Position numbers and translations under genes: made by a program. The notes under the pieces are model-generated. The model saw only the letters and a list, made by a program, of their open reading frames with translations, was not told where the DNA came from and did not search any database. A DNA stretch of 24,008 nt from Ovoidimarina sp039190895. Lineage in GTDB: Bacteria; Pseudomonadota; Alphaproteobacteria; Rhodobacterales; Rhodobacteraceae. The stretch spans positions 1 through 24,008 of the forward strand of contig JBCCXY010000051.1 of NCBI GenBank assembly GCA_039190895.1. Reading direction: 5' to 3'. This document shows positions 1 through 7,394 of the stretch, piece by piece (the first letter of the stretch is position 1; every line of letters begins with the position of its first letter).

Positions 1-148
1 CGTTGATCTCATCAGTGATCACATCGGGAAAGAACTGCGCCCGCATATTCGGGATCGCAGCGACCCCGGCGAGGATCAGGACGGCAAGCAGCAGGTTCGC
101 CGCCGTCCGATGCCGCACAAAATACGAAAGGATGCCGATGGGTTTCAC
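1..148 (-). CDS. RND efflux transporter permease, N-terminal fragment (cut by window edge)
   Basis: Only the first 49 codons are present; the gene continues beyond position 1. It starts at a GTG (148-146), three bases after the stop of the membrane fusion protein gene. The reading begins KPIGILSYFVRHRTAANLLL and runs into a hydrophobic first transmembrane helix followed by a periplasmic segment ending PNMRAQFFPDVITDEI. A short cytoplasmic start, TM1, then a 'P-x-x-FFPD' segment is typical of the N-terminus of AcrB/MexB-like proton-driven RND pumps. Its adjacency to a fusion protein supports an envelope efflux or export system of unknown substrate. The family assignment is good; the subfamily cannot be decided from 49 residues. 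Confidence 0.85.
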   Translation of the reverse strand, partial: MKPIGILSYFVRHRTAANLLLAVLILAGVAAIPNMRAQFFPDVITDEIN

Positions 149-151
149 GCG

Positions 152-1609
152 TTAGCCCCCCATGCGGGATTCGATGCGCTCGACCATCTGCGCCGGAACC
201 TTGTCTTGCTGAAGCGCCGCAAGCACGCGCTCTTTTGCGTCCGCTGGCATGCGCTGGTTGCCCTCGACAAAGGCGATCAGCGCTGCGCGGCGGTCTGCGT
301 CGAGCTCGACCATCGATGGCTGTTGCGGCGCCTCTTCGCCGCCGGGCCGGATCGGGCGGACCCGGATCCCGGCGCCGAGGAACGGCGTGCGCTCGGCCAC
401 CACTTCGCGCCCAGCGAGGCCGCGGGCGCGGACCAGCACATCGTCGCCCTGACGCCGCAACAGGCGAGTTTCACCGACCTCAAGCCGGTCGTCCTCACCG
501 ATCACCAGAACGCGCCCCGCCGCGTCGAGCGCCGTCGCGGGCAGAACGGCCACGTTTGGAAGCTCCGGCTCGGTGATGCGCACGGTCACGAAGTCGCCGG
601 GGCGAAACCCGGGCGCACTGTCGAGCCGGGCGAACAGTTCGCGCCCTGTCTGCCCTTCGCCGACGGCGGGGCTTTCGCGGGTGATCCGGCCCTCGGCCAC
701 GATATCCACGTCGGCCACATCGAGCGAGACGGTCACCTCGGCGTCGGGCAGGCGCCCCGCCTCGTCGAGCAGACGGGCGTATTGCCCGGCAGAGACCCGA
801 AAGGACACTTCAAGGGCATCGGGGTCGATCAACTCGGCGACCCGTTCGTTCTGGGAGACGAGGCCACCGGCAACGGTGGAGACATCCACGAGAATGCCAT
901 CAAACGCGGCGACCAGCACGGTTTCGGCCACGCGGCGCTCGGCTTCGTCCAGCGCGATGCGGCGGCGTTCGAGCCCTGTCATGGCCTGATCCGCCCGCGT
1001 TTCAGCCTGCGCCAGCGCCTGCCGCCGCGACAGCACCGCCTGGCGCGCCGATTGCGCCTCCAACTCCGCCGCTTCCACTGCGGCCGCCGAGCCAACGCCC
1101 CGTTCCTGCAGGTCCAGCTGCCGTGTCAGGGCCCGCTGGCGCAGCGCAACCTGATCTTCGGCGGCCTCAACTTCGGCCTTTGACAGCTCAATATCCCGGC
1201 GGGCATCCCGCACATCGGCCTCGGCTTCCGACAGGTCGGCCTGTGCGCTGTCGCGGCGGCCCATGGCATCCTGCGCGTCGATCCGGATCAGCGGATCGCC
1301 TGCCGAAACCTCGGCCCCGTTTTCGAACATGTCCGAGCGCCAGACGATTTCCCCCGCCGCCGAGGCCCGAAGCTCCAGCGTGCGGCGGCTGCCGATTTCC
1401 CCGAAGGTGGTGATGACGGGTGCGATGGTCTGCGGCTCAACCGTGACGACGTTGGCGGCGAAGACGCGTTCGCGCTGCGGCCGGTTCGGTGCCTCTTCCG
1501 ACAGCCGGTCCTGGATCGCGCTGCGCACGGTGTTTCCGGCCAGACCCAACAGGCTGACCGTGACCGCCAAAAGGAACAACCCCATGAGGCTGCGTCGTAA
1601 AAACCGCAT
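152..1609 (-). CDS. RND efflux periplasmic adaptor (membrane fusion protein, HlyD/AcrA-like)
   Basis: A 485-residue adaptor that would link an inner-membrane RND pump to an outer-membrane channel. I chose ATG 1609 because it is followed by a short basic segment and a hydrophobic signal/anchor helix (about residues 5-28) and is preceded by GAAGGA eight bases upstream; an upstream in-frame ATG at 1666 adds 19 polar residues and is less likely. A lipoyl-like half (about 65-100, 'A-x-GEIVW... GDPLIRID') is followed by a long Ala/Glu/Arg-rich coiled coil (about 105-225), the second lipoyl half ('AAFDGILVDV'), and a beta-barrel region ('FRPGDFVTVRI'). A charged helical C-terminal extension of about 55 residues follows the usual adaptor fold. 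It is translationally close to the permease (3 bp gap). Confidence 0.9.
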   Translation of the reverse strand: MRFLRRSLMGLFLLAVTVSLLGLAGNTVRSAIQDRLSEEAPNRPQRERVFAANVVTVEPQTIAPVITTFGEIGSRRTLELRASAAGEIVWRSDMFENGAEVSAGDPLIRIDAQDAMGRRDSAQADLSEAEADVRDARRDIELSKAEVEAAEDQVALRQRALTRQLDLQERGVGSAAAVEAAELEAQSARQAVLSRRQALAQAETRADQAMTGLERRRIALDEAERRVAETVLVAAFDGILVDVSTVAGGLVSQNERVAELIDPDALEVSFRVSAGQYARLLDEAGRLPDAEVTVSLDVADVDIVAEGRITRESPAVGEGQTGRELFARLDSAPGFRPGDFVTVRITEPELPNVAVLPATALDAAGRVLVIGEDDRLEVGETRLLRRQGDDVLVRARGLAGREVVAERTPFLGAGIRVRPIRPGGEEAPQQPSMVELDADRRAALIAFVEGNQRMPADAKERVLAALQQDKVPAQMVERIESRMGG

Positions 1610-1707
1610 CGCGTGTCCTTCGCTTCCTGGGTTCGACCTAGGCCGTGCCTTGGATAACTCCACCAACCATACCTGATACGTGCGTAGACGCGTTTTCCGT
1701 CACAAAT

Positions 1708-2250
1708 TTATTTGCGGCGCATGTGCTCATCAAGGCGCGGGAGGATTTCGACGAAGTTGCAGGGCCGGTGGCGGTAGTCGAATTGCTTGACCAGAATCTC
1801 GTCCCAGGCGTCCTTGCATGCGCCGGGGGAGCCGGGGAGCGCGAAGAGGTAGGTGCCGTTGGCGACGCCCCCCGTCGCGCGGGATTGGACGGCGGATGTG
1901 CCGATTTTCTGCATCGAGACGATGGTGAAGACGGTGCCGAAGGCGTCGATCTCCTTTTCGTAGACGTCGCGGTGGGCTTCGACAGTGACATCGCGCCCGG
2001 TCAGCCCCGTGCCGCCGGTCGACAGGATCACATCGATCTCTGGATCGTCGCACCACGCGCGCAATTGGCCCGCGATGGCGGCGCGATCATCTGCCAGGAT
2101 CGTGCGGGCGGCGAGGGTGTGCCCCGCGTCGGTCAGCCGCTGGACCAGCGTGTCGCCGGAGCGGTCGTCGTCCGGGGTGCGGGTGTCAGAGACCGTGAGG
2201 ACGGCGATCCGCACGGGCTCAAACGGGCGGCTGTCGTCGATCCGGCTCAT
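1708..2250 (-). CDS. moaB: MoaB/Mog-type molybdopterin biosynthesis protein
   Basis: A 180-residue cytoplasmic protein of the MoaB/Mog/MoeA-like fold, acting in molybdenum cofactor synthesis (molybdopterin adenylylation in Mog-type enzymes; the exact role of MoaB paralogues varies). Seen in sequence: 'AVLTVSDTRTP' near the N-terminus, the glycine-rich 'STGGTGLTGRDVT' molybdopterin-binding signature around residue 96, and 'ALPGSPGACKDAWD' near residue 147. Length is close to E. coli MoaB (about 170). Its ATG overlaps the stop of the uracil-DNA glycosylase gene (ATGA), implying translational coupling on one transcript. No other moa/moe gene is in the window. It ends 98 bp before the efflux adaptor start, so it may or may not share that transcript. 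Confidence 0.92.
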   Translation of the reverse strand: MSRIDDSRPFEPVRIAVLTVSDTRTPDDDRSGDTLVQRLTDAGHTLAARTILADDRAAIAGQLRAWCDDPEIDVILSTGGTGLTGRDVTVEAHRDVYEKEIDAFGTVFTIVSMQKIGTSAVQSRATGGVANGTYLFALPGSPGACKDAWDEILVKQFDYRHRPCNFVEILPRLDEHMRRK

Positions 2251-3011
2251 CCCTCACGCATCCGGGCCTGCAGGGCCAGCATGTCGGCCCAGGCCTCCCG
2301 CTTGGCAGCGGCGTTGCGCAGCAGGTAGGCGGGGTGCAGCATCGGCAAGGCGGGGCGGCCCTTCACCTCATTCCACTGCCCGCGCAGCTTGGTGATGCCG
2401 CGGCGGCCGAGAAGGGCCTGACAGGCATGATTGCCAATCAAAACAAGGATATCCGGCTGCGCCAACTCAATATGCCGCTCGACAAATGGCAGAATCATCG
2501 CGATTTCCTCGGGCGTCGGATCGCGGTTCTGCGGCGGGCGCCAGGGCAGCACGTTGGTGATATAGAATGCCTGTTCGGGGGCGGGCGGATGCCGCGAAAT
2601 GCCGATCTCGGCGAACATCAGATCCAGAAGCTGCCCCGCCCGGCCGACGAACGGTTTGCCCTGAATATCCTCGTCCCGACCCGGCGCCTCGCCCACCAGC
2701 ATCAACCGCGCCTCTGGCTGGCCGTCTGAAAACACCAGCGACCGCGCGCCTTTCCTCAGCTCGCAATGGGGATAGGCGCCCAGCGCCTCCCGCAGCGCGT
2801 CCAGTGTTCCAGCGGCCCCAGCCGCAGCGCGCGCATCCCCAATCGGATCCGCCGACACCGGCGCAACAGGCGCCAGATGCGGGGGCGGCGCCTTCGACTT
2901 GGGCGCCTGCTTCGCCAACTCGAACCGGTTGATCGGCGCGTCGCAAATCGCCTCGTCCGCACCGAGTTCAATCTGCCATTCCAGGGCCGCTTTCAGCGCA
3001 TGCGCATCCAT
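2247..3011 (-). CDS. Family-4-like uracil-DNA glycosylase lacking most Fe-S cysteines
   Basis: A 254-residue glycosylase that would excise uracil from DNA to start base-excision repair. Family 4 hallmarks are visible: 'GEAPGRDEDIQGKPFVGRAG' (about 107-126), 'ITNVLPWRPPQNRDPTPEE' (151-169), 'LVLIGNHACQALLG' and the C-terminal 'HPAYLLR' (226-232). Classical family 4 enzymes carry four Cys ligands for a [4Fe-4S] cluster. Here the equivalents read Tyr80, Cys83, Trp157 and Ile173, so a cluster looks impossible. The ATG at 3011 was chosen because 'MDAHALKAALEWQIELGADEA' fits the usual start of alphaproteobacterial homologues; an upstream in-frame ATG at 3074 adds 21 atypical residues. No clear Shine-Dalgarno is seen. 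The gene overlaps moaB by 4 bp. Confidence 0.88.
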   Translation of the reverse strand: MDAHALKAALEWQIELGADEAICDAPINRFELAKQAPKSKAPPPHLAPVAPVSADPIGDARAAAGAAGTLDALREALGAYPHCELRKGARSLVFSDGQPEARLMLVGEAPGRDEDIQGKPFVGRAGQLLDLMFAEIGISRHPPAPEQAFYITNVLPWRPPQNRDPTPEEIAMILPFVERHIELAQPDILVLIGNHACQALLGRRGITKLRGQWNEVKGRPALPMLHPAYLLRNAAAKREAWADMLALQARMREG

Positions 3012-3210
3012 CAAGCAACGATTTAGCGCAAACCGCCCCCTGAGAGAAGGCGCGGCCCCGACACACAGCGCCAATCAAACAAAAGGAATGCGCCGCAGGC
3101 GCTCAATTTGGTTACAGTCGTGACCTTTCCGCATGGGGGATCGTGCAAAATGCGCGCAGGGCACTCACGTCTTGTTGATCGGAACCGCCCGGGACCGTAA
3201 TCAAGGCGCA
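3012..3210. other. Divergent intergenic region between the UDG and DUF4129 genes
   Basis: About 199 bp with no convincing gene. It must hold the promoters of both divergent units, but I see no box pair good enough to call. The only regular element is a perfect palindrome, GCGCC-GCA-GGCGC (3090-3102), which could be an operator or a short hairpin; it has no T tract. Confidence 0.4.
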
Positions 3211-3930
3211 ATGCTCCGAGCCGCCCCCATCGCCGGTTGCCTGTTCTTGTGTGCCACCCTCTCGGCCTCTGCCCAATTGGCAGAGCCCACGCCCTTGCGC
3301 GTTGAGCCCTCCGACACCGGGCGCGAATACCTCGCGCAGACGCGATGGAACAACATCAAGTCGGATGTCACCTATTTCGACCCCACCGGCCCCGCGCCCG
3401 AGATCAGCACCAATGCCGACGTGCCACCCGAGCAGCAGGACCGCGACCCGATCAACGTGACACCCGGCGAAATCCGTATCGGCGGTGTCCTCATCGCGCT
3501 CGCCGTCATCATCGGCATCGTCATCCTCATCAGCGTCTTCGGCAACTTCAGCGTCACATCCCTGAAGAAAGAAGACGACGGCAGCAGCGGTAAGACCCGC
3601 ACCCGCAAAACCACAAACCTCGATGGGGATGAAGAGATCCCGGCCCTCGCCCATATCCGCGCCATGACCGACAAGGTCGCCGCGCTGAACCTGTTACTTG
3701 CAGGGGCCCTCTCCATCGCGGCCCAACAACAAGGCATGCGCCTGCACCCAAGCTGGACGGTCCGCGACACGCTTCGCCGGATCCCCAAATCCTGGCCCTT
3801 CCGCCCGGCGCTGGCCGACCTCGCGGGCGAGGCCGAGAAGGCGCATTTCGGCGGTCGTCCGGTCACAGATGAAGCATTGGAGCATCACCTTCAGGCCATG
3901 ACGCCCGTCTATAGCGGGGCGGCGGCATGA
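3211..3930 (+). CDS. DUF4129 domain membrane protein
   Basis: A 239-residue protein, first of the MoxR cluster. ATG 3211 is chosen because it opens a clear signal peptide (residues 1-22, ending 'LSASAQ') and has AAGGCG just upstream; an in-frame start at 3133 would bury the signal peptide. After an exported segment of about 65 residues there is one transmembrane helix (about 90-111), then a charged linker and a cytoplasmic C-terminal domain with 'MRLHPSWTVRDTLRRIP' (175-192) and 'EAEKAHFGGRPVTDEALEHHL', the usual pattern of DUF4129, a domain often found next to DUF58/MoxR genes or fused to transglutaminase-like proteins. No enzymatic residue set is recognisable. It overlaps the next gene by 4 bp (ATGA). 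Domain name by recognition; function unknown. Confidence 0.75.
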   Translation: MLRAAPIAGCLFLCATLSASAQLAEPTPLRVEPSDTGREYLAQTRWNNIKSDVTYFDPTGPAPEISTNADVPPEQQDRDPINVTPGEIRIGGVLIALAVIIGIVILISVFGNFSVTSLKKEDDGSSGKTRTRKTTNLDGDEEIPALAHIRAMTDKVAALNLLLAGALSIAAQQQGMRLHPSWTVRDTLRRIPKSWPFRPALADLAGEAEKAHFGGRPVTDEALEHHLQAMTPVYSGAAA

Positions 3931-5180
3931 AGGGGTCAAACACCAACCTTTTTATCATTGGCGGCGTCGCTGTCGTCATTGTCGTGGCCGTCCTCATTTT
4001 CAGCGGCCGCCCCGAGACGCGCCTGATCAACTCCGCCACCGGGTTTGAAGGTTTCCGCGTCTGGCTAAACGCCAAGGGCCACTCCGCCCGCTCGTTCACG
4101 GGGGGCTACGCCATCGACCCCAACGGTGTCGGCCTGCGCGTCATGCCGCTTTACGACTTGTCGCCGGACAGCCGCCGCGCGCGCCCGACCTCCCCGGAAG
4201 AGCTTCTGACCCGCGAGGATGAGCGTGACCTTTCGCTTCGCAACCTGCGCGAAAAGGCCGAGGCGATCCCGACCCTGTTTGTCTTGCCCAAATGGCGCTC
4301 CAGCGTCCGGCTGGGCGAGGCGGCGCATCCCGACTTCCTGAACACCGAAAGCCGGGTTGAGACCTTGCTGGAAACCCTCCTGGCCTCTGGCGTGTCCGAA
4401 GTCACCACGGATACTTCGGGCTTCACGACGCTCGACGGTGTCGACATCTACGCCATGCGCACCTTCACTGCCTCCGCCTGCGAACCGGTCTTCGGCAGCG
4501 CGCGCCGCATGCTGATCGGGCGCTGCGAGATGGAGGGGGTCGAGCGGGAGGTCTACATCCTCTCGGATCCCGACCTCATCAATTCCCACGGCCTACGCTT
4601 CGGCGACAACGCCAATATTGCCACCGCTGTGGTGACCGAGATCGCGGGTGACCGCGACATCCTGATCGACTACGCCCCCCGCGTCTGGACAGGCCGTGCC
4701 CGTGCATTTGAGACGGAAGCCCGCGAGTGGTCGGACCTGCTGAACTACTTCAAGCCGCCCTTCACCGTGCTCTGGATCGGCGTCATCGCGGCGTTCCTGC
4801 TGGCGCTGTGGCGCGGCTGGGCCCGCTTTGGCGCCGCCGCGAAGTCCCTTGACGCCGGGCCGGGCGCCGCCCGGGCCGTGTCCACCGCCGCACAAGCGCG
4901 CCTGTTGCGGATCAGCGGAGACACCGGGGCGCTGCTGCGCGCCTATGCCGACGCGCGCCTGCTGGCTCTGGCGGCCGAGGTTTTCGGCACAAAGGCGCAG
5001 GCCACCGAGGCCGCGCTTTGGAAGGTGCTGGAACGCCGGGCACCCGCCGCATGCAAGGCCCTGCGCGAGCAGGCGGCCACCCTGAGACAACATGGCATGG
5101 GCCCCGCGCCCATGTACGCCATCGACGATTTTGAAGAAGCAATCGGACAGGTCAGACATGAACTTGAGCGAACTCCGTGA
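3927..5180 (+). CDS. DUF4350 domain membrane protein
   Basis: A 417-residue protein with a hydrophobic helix at residues 8-26, a long presumably periplasmic domain (about 30-275) and a second helix at about 277-296 ('FTVLWIGVIAAFLLALWRGW') followed by a cytoplasmic tail of about 120 residues rich in Ala and Arg. The segment after the first helix, 'INSATGFEGFRVWLNAKGH', matches the DUF4350 pattern (S/T-x-x-GxxxxxxxLxxxG), a family encoded beside DUF4129 and MoxR genes. The start overlaps the DUF4129 stop, and its own 3' end overlaps the moxR start by 23 bp, so coupled expression is likely. Its biochemical role is not known; I infer a structural or regulatory subunit of a membrane complex. Confidence 0.75.
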   Translation: MKGSNTNLFIIGGVAVVIVVAVLIFSGRPETRLINSATGFEGFRVWLNAKGHSARSFTGGYAIDPNGVGLRVMPLYDLSPDSRRARPTSPEELLTREDERDLSLRNLREKAEAIPTLFVLPKWRSSVRLGEAAHPDFLNTESRVETLLETLLASGVSEVTTDTSGFTTLDGVDIYAMRTFTASACEPVFGSARRMLIGRCEMEGVEREVYILSDPDLINSHGLRFGDNANIATAVVTEIAGDRDILIDYAPRVWTGRARAFETEAREWSDLLNYFKPPFTVLWIGVIAAFLLALWRGWARFGAAAKSLDAGPGAARAVSTAAQARLLRISGDTGALLRAYADARLLALAAEVFGTKAQATEAALWKVLERRAPAACKALREQAATLRQHGMGPAPMYAIDDFEEAIGQVRHELERTP

Positions 5181-6114
5181 AACCGCCGACCGCGTACGCG
5201 GTGAAATTGGCAAGGCCGTCCACGGGCAGGAAGACCTGATCGACCTGTTGCTGACTGCGCTTTTTGCGCGCGGCCACGTGTTGCTGGAAGGCCCGCCGGG
5301 CACCGCGAAAACGCTGCTGGCGCGCACGCTGTCGTCGACGCTGGCGCTGGATTTCGGGCGCATCCAGTTCACGCCCGACCTGATGCCGGGGGACGTGTTG
5401 GGGACGTCGCTGTTCGACTTCCAGACCAACGAGTTCCGCCTGACCAAAGGTCCGGTCTTCTGCGACATCCTGCTGGCGGACGAGATCAACCGCGCCCCGC
5501 CCAAATCGCAGGCTGCGCTTCTGCAGGCGATGAACGAGATGACCGTCACCATTGACGGCTCGGACTATTCGCTCGGCAACGACTTCTTCGTCATCGCCAC
5601 CCAAAACCCCATCGAGCAGCAGGGCACCTATCCTCTGCCCGAAGCGCAGCTTGACCGCTTTCTCTTCAAGCTCGTGGTCGATTTCCCGTCCGAAGCCGAA
5701 GAGGTCGAAATCCTCCGCCGTCACACCGACAAGCCGTTGGGTTTCTCGGCCCGCACCGACGATGTGACCCAGGTCCTCGGCCCCGACCAGCTTGCCGCCG
5801 CACGCGGACTGATCGACGGCATTCGCCTGAATGACGAGATGGTCAGCTACATTGTCAGCCTTGTCCGCGCCACGCGCGACGCTGCCGACATCGCCCATGG
5901 CGCCTCGACCCGGGCCGCTGACGCCATGGCCGGCGCCGTTCGCGCCTCGGCGGCGCTCGACGGGCGCGATTACGCGATCCCCGACGATGTGAAGCGGCTG
6001 TTCATCCCGACGATGACCCACCGCATCGTCCTTGGCCCCACGGCGGAGATCGAGGGGCGCACGCCCGGGGATGTCCTGGACAACATCCTCAACCAGATCG
6101 AGGCCCCGCGCTGA
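5158..6114 (+). CDS. MoxR-family AAA+ ATPase
   Basis: A 318-residue cytoplasmic ATPase. MoxR proteins act as chaperone-like ATPases, often with VWA or DUF58 partners, in maturation or assembly of other complexes. Seen: Walker A 'GPPGTAKT' (45-52), Walker B 'ILLADEIN' (about 104-111), sensor-1 'ATQNP' (147-151), arginine-finger region 'LPEAQLDRF' (160-168) and the C-terminal lid. Length and order match the family. ATG 5158 lies inside the end of the DUF4350 gene, behind GGACAGG; the reading 'MNLSELRE' fits the family start, while the longer in-frame start at 5092 adds 22 residues read from inside the previous gene. The stop overlaps the presumed CTG start of the next gene. Confidence 0.95.
   Translation: MNLSELRETADRVRGEIGKAVHGQEDLIDLLLTALFARGHVLLEGPPGTAKTLLARTLSSTLALDFGRIQFTPDLMPGDVLGTSLFDFQTNEFRLTKGPVFCDILLADEINRAPPKSQAALLQAMNEMTVTIDGSDYSLGNDFFVIATQNPIEQQGTYPLPEAQLDRFLFKLVVDFPSEAEEVEILRRHTDKPLGFSARTDDVTQVLGPDQLAAARGLIDGIRLNDEMVSYIVSLVRATRDAADIAHGASTRAADAMAGAVRASAALDGRDYAIPDDVKRLFIPTMTHRIVLGPTAEIEGRTPGDVLDNILNQIEAPR
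6100..6113 (+). promoter_or_regulatory. Ribosome-binding site and CTG start of the DUF58 gene
   Basis: GAGG at 6100-6103, a 7-base spacer and CTG at 6111-6113, overlapping the moxR TGA. This is the best start signal for a reading frame that lacks ATG and GTG options nearby. It decides the DUF58 N-terminus, but by inference only. Confidence 0.5.
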
Positions 6115-7394
6115 TCCGCCCGTCCACATATCTTTTGTGGCTCGCGGGGGGCGCCCTCGCGCTGTCGGCCGTCGTGGTCGCTTCCAACGGACCGATCCCG
6201 GCGCTGACCATCGTTTGGGGCGCGTTGGGCGCTATGGCGCTGTGGGACTTCGTCTCCTCGCTCTCCAACCGTCCCGCCGCGCGCGTCGACGGCCCGGTGG
6301 AGGTCTTTGTGGGCGAACACGGCCACCTCACGCTGGAAACCGACCGCGAGATCCCCGGCCTTGACGTCGCCGTCGACTGGCCCGAAGGCCTGCGCCCCTC
6401 GGGCGACCTCGACGCCGATCCCGACAAGGGCATGTACCTGATCCCCTTCAGCGCCATCCAGCGCGGCACGTGGGAGGTGGCCGCCGTCTGGATGCGCTGG
6501 CCCAGCCGTTTGGGTATGTTCGAGATGGTGCCTAAGCTGAAGCCGCAGCTTGCCATCGGCGTCGTTCCCGACATTCGCCCGGTTCAATCGGGCGAGATCA
6601 CGGTCAAGGTGCGCTCGGAGCTTTACGGGGTGAAGGAGAACAACCTGATCGGCGAAGGATCGGAGTTTCACCAGCTTCGCGATTTCGTGCCGGGGATGGA
6701 CATCCGTTCCATAGATTGGAAGCAGTCGGCGCGGCACCGGGCGCTGGTCGCGAAGGACATGCGGGCCGAGCGCAACCACCACCTGATCGTCTGCGTCGAT
6801 AGCGGGCGTCTGATGCGGGAAGAGATCGGCGGCTACCCGAAGATCGACCACGCCATCAACGCCGCGCTGGCCATCGCCTGGGCCTCGGCCATCGGGGGCG
6901 ATCTGACCGGGTTCTACAGCTATGACGCGAAGCCCCGGATCTTTTCGCCCCCCGAGCCGGGGCGGCTGGCCTTTGCCCGTATCCGGTCGCTGTCGGCGCA
7001 GGTGGAATATGCGAGTGTCGAGGCGAACCACACGCTGGCGCTGGCGGAGCTTTCGGCGCGGACGCCTCGGCGGAGCCTGTTGGTGTTCTTTTCGGATTTC
7101 GTCGACAGCACCACGGCGGAACTGCTGGTCGAGAACCTGTCGATCCTCGCCAAACGCCACGCCATCGTTTTTGTCGCCATCCGCGACCCCGAGGCCGAGC
7201 GCACCGAGGATGCCCCCGACACGCTCGACGATGTGGCCCAGACGGTGGTCGCCGCACAGACGGCGGCCGAGCGGCGCCGGGTGATGGAAGACCTCGCGCG
7301 GCTCGGCATCATGGTGCTGGACTGCAAGCCGGGGACGGTGACGGCGCGGGTGATCTCGGCCTATCTCGACCTCAAAGCGCGGGAGATCATCTGA
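6111..7394 (+). CDS. DUF58 domain protein, probable CTG start
   Basis: A protein of 427 residues if read from CTG 6111, or 419 from TTG 6135; there is no ATG or GTG near the start. CTG 6111 overlaps the moxR stop (CTGA), has GAGG (6100-6103) seven bases upstream, and restores the family-like opening 'IRPSTYLLWLAGG'; the TTG has no ribosome-binding site. Two hydrophobic helices (about 8-24 and 29-46) are followed by the DUF58 core with 'FVPGMDIRSIDWKQSARH'. The VWA-like metal-site motif is degenerate: D-S-G-R-L at 230-234 instead of D-x-S-x-S. DUF58 proteins typically partner with MoxR ATPases, and this one is embedded between moxR and spoIIM-like genes. Client unknown. Confidence 0.9.
   Translation: MIRPSTYLLWLAGGALALSAVVVASNGPIPALTIVWGALGAMALWDFVSSLSNRPAARVDGPVEVFVGEHGHLTLETDREIPGLDVAVDWPEGLRPSGDLDADPDKGMYLIPFSAIQRGTWEVAAVWMRWPSRLGMFEMVPKLKPQLAIGVVPDIRPVQSGEITVKVRSELYGVKENNLIGEGSEFHQLRDFVPGMDIRSIDWKQSARHRALVAKDMRAERNHHLIVCVDSGRLMREEIGGYPKIDHAINAALAIAWASAIGGDLTGFYSYDAKPRIFSPPEPGRLAFARIRSLSAQVEYASVEANHTLALAELSARTPRRSLLVFFSDFVDSTTAELLVENLSILAKRHAIVFVAIRDPEAERTEDAPDTLDDVAQTVVAAQTAAERRRVMEDLARLGIMVLDCKPGTVTARVISAYLDLKAREII

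Noticed and set aside
110..1183. Plus-strand open frame (357 codons) over the efflux adaptor
   Set aside because: The minus strand reads a complete adaptor with signal helix and ribosome-binding site; the plus reading has no domain features.
1610..1707. Promoter for the efflux adaptor gene in the 98 bp gap after moaB
   Set aside because: No -35/-10 pair with acceptable spacing and match could be identified on the minus strand.
5152..6129. Minus-strand open frame (325 codons) opposite the MoxR gene
   Set aside because: MoxR Walker and sensor motifs fix the plus strand as coding; the antisense protein resembles nothing.
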